From NCBI GenBank assembly GCA_003252535.1, contig QKDN01000012.1, forward strand, positions 1 to 52,840: 52,840 bases of DNA, given 5' to 3'. This stretch comes from Campylobacterota bacterium. GTDB taxonomy: Bacteria; Campylobacterota; Campylobacteria; Campylobacterales; Sulfurovaceae. Shown one piece after another: positions 26,187-33,756 of the stretch. Below the pieces are notes generated by a model. It was given only the letters and a program-made list of their open reading frames with translations. It was not told the DNA's origin and made no database searches. A program made the position numbers and the translations under genes. The first letter of the stretch is position 1; each line of letters opens with the position of its first letter.

Positions 26187-27233
26187 TCATATTTCTTCAT
26201 CCACTCTGCCCAATTTCAATTCAAGGATGTCTTTTTCCACTTCCCGTTTGAGCTCTTCTTCTGTAGGCAGATAGAGTTGGTATTTGGATGCGAAGAGGTT
26301 TTGGTTGTCACTCAGTACCGAGTATTTGACTACGGTGTCGTCTTTGTCGCTACAGAGTATGAGTCCGATGGTCGGGTTGTCGTTTTGCGACTTTTCGAGA
26401 TCGTCGTACATCCGTACATACATATCCATCTGTCCTACATCCTGATGCGTCAACTGTCCTATCTTGAGATCGATGAGGACGAAACATTTGAGGATGTAGT
26501 TGTAAAAGACCAGATCGATGTAGAAGTTGCTGTTGTCTGTCTGGATACGCTTTTGACGGGCGACGAAGGCAAATCCCCGCCCCAGCTCGAGCAAGAACTC
26601 CTGTATCCTGGCAATAAGCCCCGATTCGAGGTCGCTCTCGTAGAAGCTGTCGTTTTGTCTGAGATCCAAAAACTCCAGCACATAGGGGTCCTTGATGATG
26701 TCTTTGGGTGTGAGCTGCATATTTCGGGTATTGGCTGTCGCTTCTTCTCTGACGGGCAACTGCTCTTTGCTCGATAGCAGTCTCTCGTAATAGTGCGTAT
26801 GTATCTGCCTCTCCAGTGCCCGCACGCTCCACCCAGACGCCACGGACTCACTGATATACCACTCTCTGGCTTTCGGGTTCTCAAGTCGCATGATCAGTCT
26901 ATAATGGCTCCAGCTCAATTCTCTACACAGTGTGGAGAGAATTGGAAAGGCTTTATAGAACTGTCTTATATTCCATAAGCTTTGTGTCGAATAACCTTTC
27001 CCGAACTCTACCGTAAGCTGTCTCGATAACTCTTTGATGAGTTCGGCTCCGTACTTCGCCCGATCCTCGCCATGCTGTTCCTCTTCGACTATCTGCTTGC
27101 CGATATTCCAGTAAGCTTCGACCATGATGAAGTTGACCTGTTTATAGGCTTGATCCCTTGCGGTCTTGAGGATGGTTTTTATGGTTTGGTAGAAGTTGGT
27201 CGGCTGCATGACTTTGTCCTTTATCCCGCTCAT
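26187..27233 (-). CDS. DUF1016 / YhcG-type PD-(D/E)xK nuclease
   Basis: 348 residues, the family length. An N-terminal DUF1016 domain (about 10-160) contains YWNIGKQIVEEEQ, AKYGAELIKELSRQLT and FGKGYSTQSLWNIRQFY. The C-terminal nuclease domain has FYIDLVFYNYILKCFVLIDLKIGQL: the first Asp, then D-L-K instead of the common E-L-K, a conservative change. These proteins are found in defence or mobile regions and are thought to be nucleases; targets are not settled. It is followed upstream by an AT-rich orphan gene. Confidence 0.85.
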   Translation of the reverse strand: MSGIKDKVMQPTNFYQTIKTILKTARDQAYKQVNFIMVEAYWNIGKQIVEEEQHGEDRAKYGAELIKELSRQLTVEFGKGYSTQSLWNIRQFYKAFPILSTLCRELSWSHYRLIMRLENPKAREWYISESVASGWSVRALERQIHTHYYERLLSSKEQLPVREEATANTRNMQLTPKDIIKDPYVLEFLDLRQNDSFYESDLESGLIARIQEFLLELGRGFAFVARQKRIQTDNSNFYIDLVFYNYILKCFVLIDLKIGQLTHQDVGQMDMYVRMYDDLEKSQNDNPTIGLILCSDKDDTVVKYSVLSDNQNLFASKYQLYLPTEEELKREVEKDILELKLGRVDEEI

Positions 27234-27242
27234 CTCGAATGT

Positions 27243-27815
27243 TTAAATATCTCTTTTAAAAATTCTCCAAAAATATTTTTCCTCTTGATAGTATCGGACT
27301 ACAGGCTTTTGATTATAAATATTGTAAATATCATTATTCAATGTTTCTATAAATTTTTCAATATTTTGTTCAAACTCACTTAACCCATTATCATTTTTTA
27401 GTCTGTTTAATTCGAAAAGTGCAACTTGTTTGTATATATCTTCTTTTGTATTCAATTTAAAAAATTTTGAATAATTTCGAAATTCAAGTTGATGATTGTG
27501 TTCGAGATGATGAAATGATGTTCTCAATTGGAGTGATGCATAAACTTCATTAGTCAAATATATACGACGCAATTCTAAGAAAAAATTATAATATTCAACT
27601 GCAAACTTTTCAAATGCTTCACTATTTAATTTCAAAAAAGTCAAATATTTTTTCTTATCTGCAATCAATGCATTCAACGGATTATAGAGTTTCTCTAGTT
27701 GTTGTTTCGACCTGTCATATTTGATATTTCTTTTATGTAAAAGAATATTTACATAAGTCACAATGGATGAACCAATTATTGCACCAATTCCTATAGAATT
27801 TAAATCAATATTCAT
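27243..27815 (-). CDS. AT-rich hypothetical protein with one N-terminal membrane helix
   Basis: 190 residues. A hydrophobic helix (GIGAIIGSSIVTYVNILL, about 9-26) is followed by a soluble helical region rich in Lys, Asn, Phe and Tyr (KQQLEKLYNPLNALIADKKK). No family recognised. It is far more AT-rich than the flanking genes, which suggests acquired DNA. It lies 9 bases from the DUF1016 gene and is divergent from the rtcB2 operon. It might be a membrane partner of the nuclease (inference). Confidence 0.55.
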   Translation of the reverse strand: MNIDLNSIGIGAIIGSSIVTYVNILLHKRNIKYDRSKQQLEKLYNPLNALIADKKKYLTFLKLNSEAFEKFAVEYYNFFLELRRIYLTNEVYASLQLRTSFHHLEHNHQLEFRNYSKFFKLNTKEDIYKQVALFELNRLKNDNGLSEFEQNIEKFIETLNNDIYNIYNQKPVVRYYQEEKYFWRIFKRDI

Positions 27816-27919
27816 TCAGTCACCTTTTTTATTGTTCAGTATATATTGCAAACTGTTTGTATAAGAGACTCTATTATATCACAAAAAAATCCATTTCAAA
27901 AAACCGCCCAAATTCCCCG

Positions 27920-27953
27920 TCGGACAAAATACGACACACATTTCCGCTACCAT
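27920..27953 (+). promoter_or_regulatory. Shared rtcB element and -10-like box upstream of rtcB2-prfH
   Basis: TCGGACAAAATACGAC (27920-27935), then 12 bases, then TACCAT (27948-27953). The 16-mer matches the one before the other rtcB gene (33694-33709) at 14 of 16 positions, and the spacing to the -10-like box is identical. Here the inverted half-sites are weaker (GTCG-N9-CGAC). It is a candidate operator or activator site that replaces the -35. Confidence 0.5.
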
Positions 27954-27982
27954 AGCAGCAATACAACCAAAGGAGAAAAACC

Positions 27983-28117
27983 ATGCAAAACATAGCAACA
28001 TTAACGGACACAAAACAAAGCACTACAAACATATATGAAAAAAGAAAACGGAGAAAATATGAACAATCCAACGATCATCGCTTCGGAGCGCAACTGGATC
28101 GACAGCCGGAGCGTTGA
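27983..28117 (+). CDS. Short leader-like ORF overlapping the rtcB2 start
   Basis: 44 codons from ATG 27983, with AAAGGAG exactly 7 bases upstream, the strongest ribosome site in this part of the window. It begins MQNIATLTDTKQST and becomes basic (YEKRKRRKYEQ). It runs through the rtcB2 start in another frame and stops at TGA 28115-28117, about 57 bases inside rtcB2. It could be a translated leader that controls rtcB2 by coupling, or a remnant N-terminus of an antitoxin-like gene. No homologue recognised. Confidence 0.35.
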   Translation: MQNIATLTDTKQSTTNIYEKRKRRKYEQSNDHRFGAQLDRQPER

Positions 28118-29123
28118 GACACTGAGACAGATAGCACACTTCCAGGGTGTGCAGAGGGTCGTGGGGCTGCCCGACCTGAGCGTGGGGCATGTCCCCAACG
28201 GCATGGCAGTCGCGACCACAGAGAGGATATACCCGCACCTCATAGGCGGGGATATCGGGTGCGGGATGGCGCTCTACGAGACCGCAGTCAGGGGGAAGAA
28301 GATCAGGGCGGAGCGGTTTGCCAGACACCTCACGAAGCTCGATTCGCTCTATGACATAGAGGACGGGGAAGAGCCGGGATGCCACCTCGGCACGATCGGC
28401 AGGGGCAACCACTTCGCCGAGCTCCATGTGGTGGAGAGTGTAGCCGACAGGGAGCTCTTCGATGCTCTCGGGATCGATGCAGGGTCGCTCTACATCCTCG
28501 TCCACAGTGGATCGAGAGCCTACGGACAGATCGTATTCGACCGGGTGAGCGGCAGCTACGAGCCGGGCAGCGGTATCGACGCTGCCGACGAAGAAGCCGC
28601 ACGCTACCTCGCATCGCACGACACCGCCATAGGGTACGCCAGAGAGAGCCGCCGTATCATAGCGGGGAGACTCGCCGCAGCGATCAGGATCGAGAGAGAC
28701 CTGCGCACCGTCAGCGACACGGCGCACAACTCCATCACACGCCGCGATGGACAATGGCTCCACCGCAAGGGGGCGACACCTACCGATCAGGGAGCAGTGA
28801 TGATAGCGGGGAGCCGTGGGAGCCTGAGCTACCTCGTACAGCCAGCTGCCGATACCGCGCACTCCCTCCATTCCCTCGCCCACGGAGCCGGGAGGAAATG
28901 GGAACGCAACAGTGCGCGGGGCAAGCTCAGCCACAAGTACACCAGGAGCGACCTCGAGCGCACCGCCATCGGCTCGCGCGTCCTCTGCCGAGACAAAGCG
29001 CTCCTCTACGAGGAAGCGCCGCAGGCGTACAAAGATATCGAAGTGGTAATCGGCGATCTCGTCGATGCGGGGCTGGCGACGGTGATAGCGTCGTTCCGCC
29101 CTATCCTCACCTACAAGGATTAG
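28059..29123 (+). CDS. rtcB2: RtcB2-type RNA ligase (partner of PrfH)
   Basis: 354 residues from ATG 28059 (GGAGA 5 bases upstream); an ATG at 28035 would add 8 residues. It is shorter than housekeeping RtcB but keeps the active-site strings: GGDIGCGM with the Mn-binding cysteine, GRGNHFAEL, VHSGSRAYG, LHRKGATPTDQGA, and AHGAGRKWER with the histidine that takes GMP. RtcB joins 2',3'-cyclic phosphate or 3'-phosphate ends to 5'-OH ends. The prfH gene follows after 3 bases. Known RtcB2-PrfH pairs release ribosomes cut in the 16S decoding centre and reseal the rRNA. Confidence 0.88.
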   Translation: MNNPTIIASERNWIDSRSVETLRQIAHFQGVQRVVGLPDLSVGHVPNGMAVATTERIYPHLIGGDIGCGMALYETAVRGKKIRAERFARHLTKLDSLYDIEDGEEPGCHLGTIGRGNHFAELHVVESVADRELFDALGIDAGSLYILVHSGSRAYGQIVFDRVSGSYEPGSGIDAADEEAARYLASHDTAIGYARESRRIIAGRLAAAIRIERDLRTVSDTAHNSITRRDGQWLHRKGATPTDQGAVMIAGSRGSLSYLVQPAADTAHSLHSLAHGAGRKWERNSARGKLSHKYTRSDLERTAIGSRVLCRDKALLYEEAPQAYKDIEVVIGDLVDAGLATVIASFRPILTYKD

Positions 29124-29126
29124 CCG

Positions 29127-29726
29127 ATGCTGGTCATGATAAGCAGCGGCAGCGGTGTCGATGAGGTGATGCGTGCGCTGTGGCACTTCGAGCGGTGGCT
29201 CGGCGAACGATACGACTACGAGGTGGTCGAGAGGGAGAGCGGCGAATGTCCGATGTGCACCCGCTCACTCCTGATCCGCAGCATGGATGAGAGACTGCGG
29301 GCACTGGAGGGGACACACCTCTGGAGAGCGCGGAGCCCCTTTCGCACGAGACACAAAAGGAGGAACTGGTACTTCTCGCTACGATGCTACGACGAACCCA
29401 CAGAGAGCGATACAGACCCCCGGGAGATAGAGTACCAGAGCATGAGAAGTCCCAAAAACGGCGGGCAGCACGCCAACACAACATCAAGCGGTGTGAGAGC
29501 CGTCCACAGGGGGCTGGGACTGAGCGCCGTGAGCTACGACGAGCGGAGCCAGCACCGCAACAGGAAGATCGCCCACGAGAGGCTCATCGCCAAAATAGCC
29601 CTCCACGGGCAGAGCATCGCCACCGATGCCAGAGAGACAAGATGGAGAGAGGGGAAGGAGATCGAGCGGGGCGATGCGCTGCTTGTATTCAGAGGAGAGT
29701 CATTCGCCCTCCTCAGACACCCATGA
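29127..29726 (+). CDS. prfH: Peptide chain release factor homologue PrfH
   Basis: 199 residues from ATG 29127, 3 bases after rtcB2. The N-terminal half replaces the normal codon-recognition domain (DYEVVERESGECPMCTRSLL, with a CPMC pair). The catalytic domain contains the GGQ loop at about 112-114 (SPKNGGQHANTTSSGVRAV), followed by basic residues (QHRNRKIAHERL). In the known system PrfH hydrolyses peptidyl-tRNA on ribosomes whose 16S rRNA is nicked near A1493, letting RtcB2 repair them. The last 14 bases overlap convergent yjbQ. Confidence 0.9.
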   Translation: MLVMISSGSGVDEVMRALWHFERWLGERYDYEVVERESGECPMCTRSLLIRSMDERLRALEGTHLWRARSPFRTRHKRRNWYFSLRCYDEPTESDTDPREIEYQSMRSPKNGGQHANTTSSGVRAVHRGLGLSAVSYDERSQHRNRKIAHERLIAKIALHGQSIATDARETRWREGKEIERGDALLVFRGESFALLRHP

Positions 29727-30135
29727 TCGTCGCCACGATACTGCGCCCGCCGGGTCTGTCGCGGTGCTCACCCAGGTAGATACCCTGCCATGTCCCCAGG
29801 GCGAGCCTGCCGTCAGTGACGGGGATCGTGAGACTCGCACCCAGCAGTGAGCTCTTGATATGGGCAGGCATATCGTCATCCCCCTCGTAGGTGTGGATGA
29901 AGGTGGAGTTATGGCTGTCCACCGTATCGGTAAAGTACCGCTCCATGTCACCGCGTACGGAGCTGTCACAGTTCTCGTTGATAGTGAGGCTCGCGCTGGT
30001 GTGTCTGATGAAGAGATGGAGCGTCCCCATCGATATCCCGGAGAGCTCCGGGAGCTCCCGTACGACCGCATCGGTGACGAGATGAAAGCCCCGCTTCGGA
30101 GCTCTGAGGGTAAATTCCCTTTGGTATATCTGCAT
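29713..30135 (-). CDS. yjbQ: YjbQ family protein (UPF0047)
   Basis: 140 residues, family length. Conserved strings: FIRHTSASLTINENCD, SVRGDMERYF, the histidine pair in HNSTFIHTYEGDDDMPAHIKS, LTIPVTDGRLALGTWQGIYL and a final EHRDRPGGRSIVATIMG. The family fold is well known and some members show thiamine phosphate synthase side activity; the physiological role is unclear. It converges on prfH with a 14-base overlap. Confidence 0.93.
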   Translation of the reverse strand: MQIYQREFTLRAPKRGFHLVTDAVVRELPELSGISMGTLHLFIRHTSASLTINENCDSSVRGDMERYFTDTVDSHNSTFIHTYEGDDDMPAHIKSSLLGASLTIPVTDGRLALGTWQGIYLGEHRDRPGGRSIVATIMGV

Positions 30136-30251
30136 AGCTGCCTCCTCTGATAGACGGGATTATAGCAGAAGATAGGGCAATGCCTGCGGGAAGAGAGTAA
30201 AAATATCGAACGACACAAGCGAAAAGAGATAGTAATATGAGAAAATTTATG

Positions 30252-30257
30252 TATAAT
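30252..30257 (+). promoter_or_regulatory. -10 box (TATAAT) for the transglutaminase gene
   Basis: TATAAT, preceded by TTTATG, lies 50 bases upstream of ATG 30308 in the divergent gap after yjbQ. No clear -35. Confidence 0.4.
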
Positions 30258-30307
30258 CAAGGCAATTTTGAGAAGATAAGACATTTTCAGTGATCAAGGA
30301 AACAGTA

Positions 30308-32998
30308 ATGGAACAACACGAAAACTTCATCGATCCAAAACTCCCCGACTGGGTCGTAGCTACAGACATTGACAAACTCTTCGGGGAATATACCAGGAGC
30401 GGCTCGTATGTCCACCAGATACTCAATGCGGTGCAGTTCCGCTATATCGGATGCGACGCTGCCACCTACAGAGCCATAGCCAGAAGCCTGCCGGAGATCG
30501 AGGATGTGGAGTACTACTCCAACCTCACATTCACCTTCGATCCTGCATATGAGAAGATGACCCTCCATACGGTCAAGGTCTTGCGCAACGGTACCTGGAT
30601 CGACAAACTCGAAGGTGCCAAGATCGACACCCTCAGGAGAGAAGAGGAGCTCAACCGTCTTGTTTTCGACGGGCGCAATACCCTCTCGCTGATCCTCTAC
30701 GATATCCGTGTAGGCGACCTACTCTACTATGACTACAGCAGGGATGGGGTCGATCCCACCCTCAAACCGTACTATTCCAGGCTCGAATACATCAACAACA
30801 GGGCGGATATCTACCGCTCCTCGATCCGGGCGCTTTTCGACCCGGTCAGCCACGAAGGGCTGGATATCCGCTACTACAACCAGTCGACGCCGATGAGCAG
30901 GAGCGAGAGCGGGGATATGGTCTGCTACGAGCTCATCAGCAATTATCTCGAACCCCTTACGATCCCGGATGATGCTCCGGCATGGTACGACCCCTGGAGC
31001 AGGATACATTTCACCAATGTCAAAAGCTGGAGCGATGTCAACGAATGGGCGAGAGGTATCTACCATGAAGGCATCTACCGCGCCGACAGTGAGCTGAGCA
31101 GGCTCACCGAAGAGTGCCGGCAGTACAGCGACGACCAGGGGGAACAGATCGTCTATGCCCTCTTCTATGTCCAGGAGCAGATACGATACTTCGCAGACGG
31201 CACCAATCTCGGCGGACTGGTACCGATCGATCCCAACAAATCGCTCGAGATGCGTTTCGCCGACTGCAAAAACAAGGTCGTGATCCTCAAAAGCATCCTC
31301 GACCAGCTCGGCGTCGAATCGTATCCCGTCCTCGTCCATACCAAGGACGGCGCATCACTCCCTCAGAACGGCCCCGATGTCACAGCCTTCAACCACATGA
31401 TCATACAGGTAGTGCACAATGGAAAAAAATACTGGTTCGATGCCACTTTCACAGGGCAGGCGGGCGACATCGACCATGTCTCCCAGCCCGACTACAGATA
31501 CGCGCTGGTGCTGCGCGAGGGGGAAGATGCGCTCACCTGTATGACACATGAGAGCCACAGGGCGACCGTGAGGACGAAACAGACCTTCGACCTGCGTACC
31601 GAGGAGAACACCCTCACCACCGTGACCACCTATACCGATGCAAGAGCCGATACCACCCGCAGCCGCTCCCGGGGACGCAAGATCAAAGATATGGAAAAGA
31701 ACTATATCGAGTATATGCAGAAGCTCTATCCCCAACTCCGCCTGAGAGAACCCCTCGCCATCAGGGACGACAAAAAGAGCAATACCATCACCGTCACCGA
31801 AAGCTACTACCTGGGGAATATCTGGGAGGAGGAGAGGGATCAGTCTGATCTTATGGCGTTCTTCGAGTGCTATGAGCTCCGCTCCGCAATCCATACACCA
31901 GACAAAGGAGATCGGAAAGCCCCTCTGGACATCCCCGATGCCGATGTGACAGAGACGAGACTCGTGATCCTCCCCTATCCGTTCGAAGAGGCGATCACCA
32001 CCAGGCAGGAAGAGAACCCGTTCTTCTCGTATCAAAAAGAGGAGAGTTACGACGCCGCCTCGGGTATCCTCACCCAAATCTACAGCTACAAGGTCAAAAA
32101 GAGATTTCTTGCCGCAGAAGAGATCGCGGCTTACCGTACGGGACTCGACAATATCTATACCACCTACAAGCTCTGGCACTGGGACCCCTACGACAAATCT
32201 CGGCAGAGAGCGGCCCGTGCCCTCCCGGCCGAGAAGCAGACCATCTATATCCATTCAAAGCAGTTTTTCGATCTGCGTCAGAAGGATGTGTCGTTGAGGG
32301 TCGTGACGCGGTATTTTGCCCATGAAGCCTATATGCTCCGCAGAAAGATACAAAACAGTGGGGTCGAAGCGCTCGAGAAAGAATACACGGAGTATTACCT
32401 GCACAACTATCCCAATATGCGCCTCCTCAAACCTTTCGAGATCGAAGATGACGACCAGGACAATATCCTGATGATCACCGAGGAGTACGATCTGGGGCAT
32501 ATCTGGCGGTACAACGAAGAGTTCAAAGGATATATCGCGCTCTTTGTCAACGATCTGCTCAGCGGCATCCTCAAGACGCCGGAGAACAAGAACTCGAAAG
32601 AGCCCTTCGAGCTCAAGTACCCTTCATATACTGTCGATGAGCGGGAGATACTGCTCCCGTTTGCCTATAACGACACATTGACCAATATCTTCAGGGAGAA
32701 CGATTTCTTCTCCTACGAGGCAGCCGAGATATTTGACAGAAGCGAAAATCTCCTGATACAGAAGTTCGTCTACCAGACCAAAGTCCCCTCGATACCTCCC
32801 GAACATTTCGCGGAATACACCCGCAAAGCCGAAGAGGTGAGTACATTCTTTGCTCTCAGCAGCCCAGACGATCCCTATGATGACAGCTACAGGAGCATAG
32901 CGAAGAAATTCGTAAAACAGGCGTCCTATTTCATCGTATACTATTTTGCACTGTATCTGGGGATCAAGCTCATTATGGCGGTCATGTCACAGTTTTGA
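30308..32998 (+). CDS. DUF3857 / transglutaminase-like protein with duplicated C-terminal half
   Basis: 896 residues from ATG 30308, with AGGA 8 bases upstream; a GTG at 30290 is the alternative. Residues about 30-225 are a DUF3857 domain. The transglutaminase-like core (about 230-400) has the triad C320 (RFADCKNKV), H363 (FNHMII) and D378 (YWFDAT). After this come two homologous blocks at about 424-645 and 651-870: each starts KQ(T/F)FDLR, then a ...YPx(L/M)RLxxP and EYx(L)G(N/H)IW-type strings, and a (N/E)xFFSY(Q/E)xxE. A hydrophobic helix (about 872-893) ends the protein, so it is probably an inner-membrane-anchored domain. The substrate is unknown. Confidence 0.75.
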   Translation: MEQHENFIDPKLPDWVVATDIDKLFGEYTRSGSYVHQILNAVQFRYIGCDAATYRAIARSLPEIEDVEYYSNLTFTFDPAYEKMTLHTVKVLRNGTWIDKLEGAKIDTLRREEELNRLVFDGRNTLSLILYDIRVGDLLYYDYSRDGVDPTLKPYYSRLEYINNRADIYRSSIRALFDPVSHEGLDIRYYNQSTPMSRSESGDMVCYELISNYLEPLTIPDDAPAWYDPWSRIHFTNVKSWSDVNEWARGIYHEGIYRADSELSRLTEECRQYSDDQGEQIVYALFYVQEQIRYFADGTNLGGLVPIDPNKSLEMRFADCKNKVVILKSILDQLGVESYPVLVHTKDGASLPQNGPDVTAFNHMIIQVVHNGKKYWFDATFTGQAGDIDHVSQPDYRYALVLREGEDALTCMTHESHRATVRTKQTFDLRTEENTLTTVTTYTDARADTTRSRSRGRKIKDMEKNYIEYMQKLYPQLRLREPLAIRDDKKSNTITVTESYYLGNIWEEERDQSDLMAFFECYELRSAIHTPDKGDRKAPLDIPDADVTETRLVILPYPFEEAITTRQEENPFFSYQKEESYDAASGILTQIYSYKVKKRFLAAEEIAAYRTGLDNIYTTYKLWHWDPYDKSRQRAARALPAEKQTIYIHSKQFFDLRQKDVSLRVVTRYFAHEAYMLRRKIQNSGVEALEKEYTEYYLHNYPNMRLLKPFEIEDDDQDNILMITEEYDLGHIWRYNEEFKGYIALFVNDLLSGILKTPENKNSKEPFELKYPSYTVDEREILLPFAYNDTLTNIFRENDFFSYEAAEIFDRSENLLIQKFVYQTKVPSIPPEHFAEYTRKAEEVSTFFALSSPDDPYDDSYRSIAKKFVKQASYFIVYYFALYLGIKLIMAVMSQF

Positions 32999-33045
32999 CC
33001 GCCTCCCCTCCCCGTGGAGAGGGAAACTCAGAAATAAGTACGTAC

Positions 33046-33555
33046 CTACATCTGCGACTGGATCGTAATGGTCGTATCGGCAGGCGAAGAGCCGGTGACA
33101 TAGCCGCTGCTCTGGATATCGATATTCGACACTTCTGTACTGATGACAAGCTGCTCTATATCCTGCGTACCGTCATTGAAGGTCTCAAGACACACTGACT
33201 TCACATCGTATATCGTACCGTCGTAGGTTAGTGTACCGTCTGCTCCGAAATTCATCACGGCAGTACCAGTCTGGACGAACTCATAGCTATCGTTATAGTA
33301 CCCCTCGTCGAGATCGTACTCGTTCGCATACGATTCGAGCTGCACCGCCGTCGGGGTAACCACATTCGCCCCTGCCTGGAAAAGTGTCGTATCGCATGTG
33401 ACCATCTGCGTATCCGTCGTCTGGTTGATATCGGCAGTATCGTTCGTATCCGTCGTACTGTTCGTATCACCGCTACTACTGCTGCTTCCGCCGCAACCTG
33501 AAAGCAATGCACCCAAAAATAGCCCAACACCGATCAAGCGAAGAAAAGTCTTCAT
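33046..33555 (-). CDS. Putative Ser/Thr-rich lipoprotein
   Basis: 169 residues. Lipoprotein signal MKTFLRLIGVGLFLGALLSGC with the Cys at 21, followed by a serine run and a linker of repeated T/N/D (about 30-50) as a flexible tether. A small beta-rich domain follows with AVMNFGADGTLTYDGTIYDV and a cysteine pair (VTCDTT, SVCLETF) that could form a disulphide. No family recognised. It probably sits in the outer membrane or periplasm. It is convergent with the transglutaminase gene (47-base gap). Confidence 0.7.
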   Translation of the reverse strand: MKTFLRLIGVGLFLGALLSGCGGSSSSSGDTNSTTDTNDTADINQTTDTQMVTCDTTLFQAGANVVTPTAVQLESYANEYDLDEGYYNDSYEFVQTGTAVMNFGADGTLTYDGTIYDVKSVCLETFNDGTQDIEQLVISTEVSNIDIQSSGYVTGSSPADTTITIQSQM

Positions 33556-33693
33556 TTGTGTTGCCTTTGATTATGAAATAATATCACGGATCGTTATCGA
33601 TCCAAACGGAATAGTATGCCTCTTTTGCTTATCGGACGATGAAAATCGGGCGATTTTTTCGATACAATTTTGTCATCGAACATAAATAAATCT

Positions 33694-33727
33694 TCGGTCA
33701 TAATACGACCGATACTTCCTTTATAAT
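33694..33727 (+). promoter_or_regulatory. Shared rtcB element and TATAAT upstream of the second rtcB
   Basis: TCGGTCATAATACGAC (33694-33709), 12 bases, then TATAAT (33722-33727). The element is palindromic: TCGGTC-N7-GACCGA (33694-33712), as expected for a dimeric regulator. It covers the place of the -35. The 16-mer is 14 of 16 identical to the one before rtcB2 (27920-27935), with the same spacing to the -10. Confidence 0.55.
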
Positions 33728-33756
33728 TCACTCAAGAAAACAAAAAAGGAGAGACA

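Noticed and set aside
27816-28058. Sigma54 promoter search upstream of rtcB2, as in E. coli rtcBA
   Set aside because: No GG-N10-GC pair with the usual flanks was found in this gap or before the second rtcB, and no RtcR gene is nearby.
28023-29186. 387-codon minus-strand frame across rtcB2
   Set aside because: It is antisense to RtcB2, whose active-site strings are unambiguous; the shadow is Arg/Asp/Val-rich and has no motif.
33642-33657. AAAATCG / CGATTTT palindrome before the second rtcB
   Set aside because: It has a two-base centre and AT-rich arms, sits some 35 bases upstream of the shared element, and has no counterpart before rtcB2. It could be chance.
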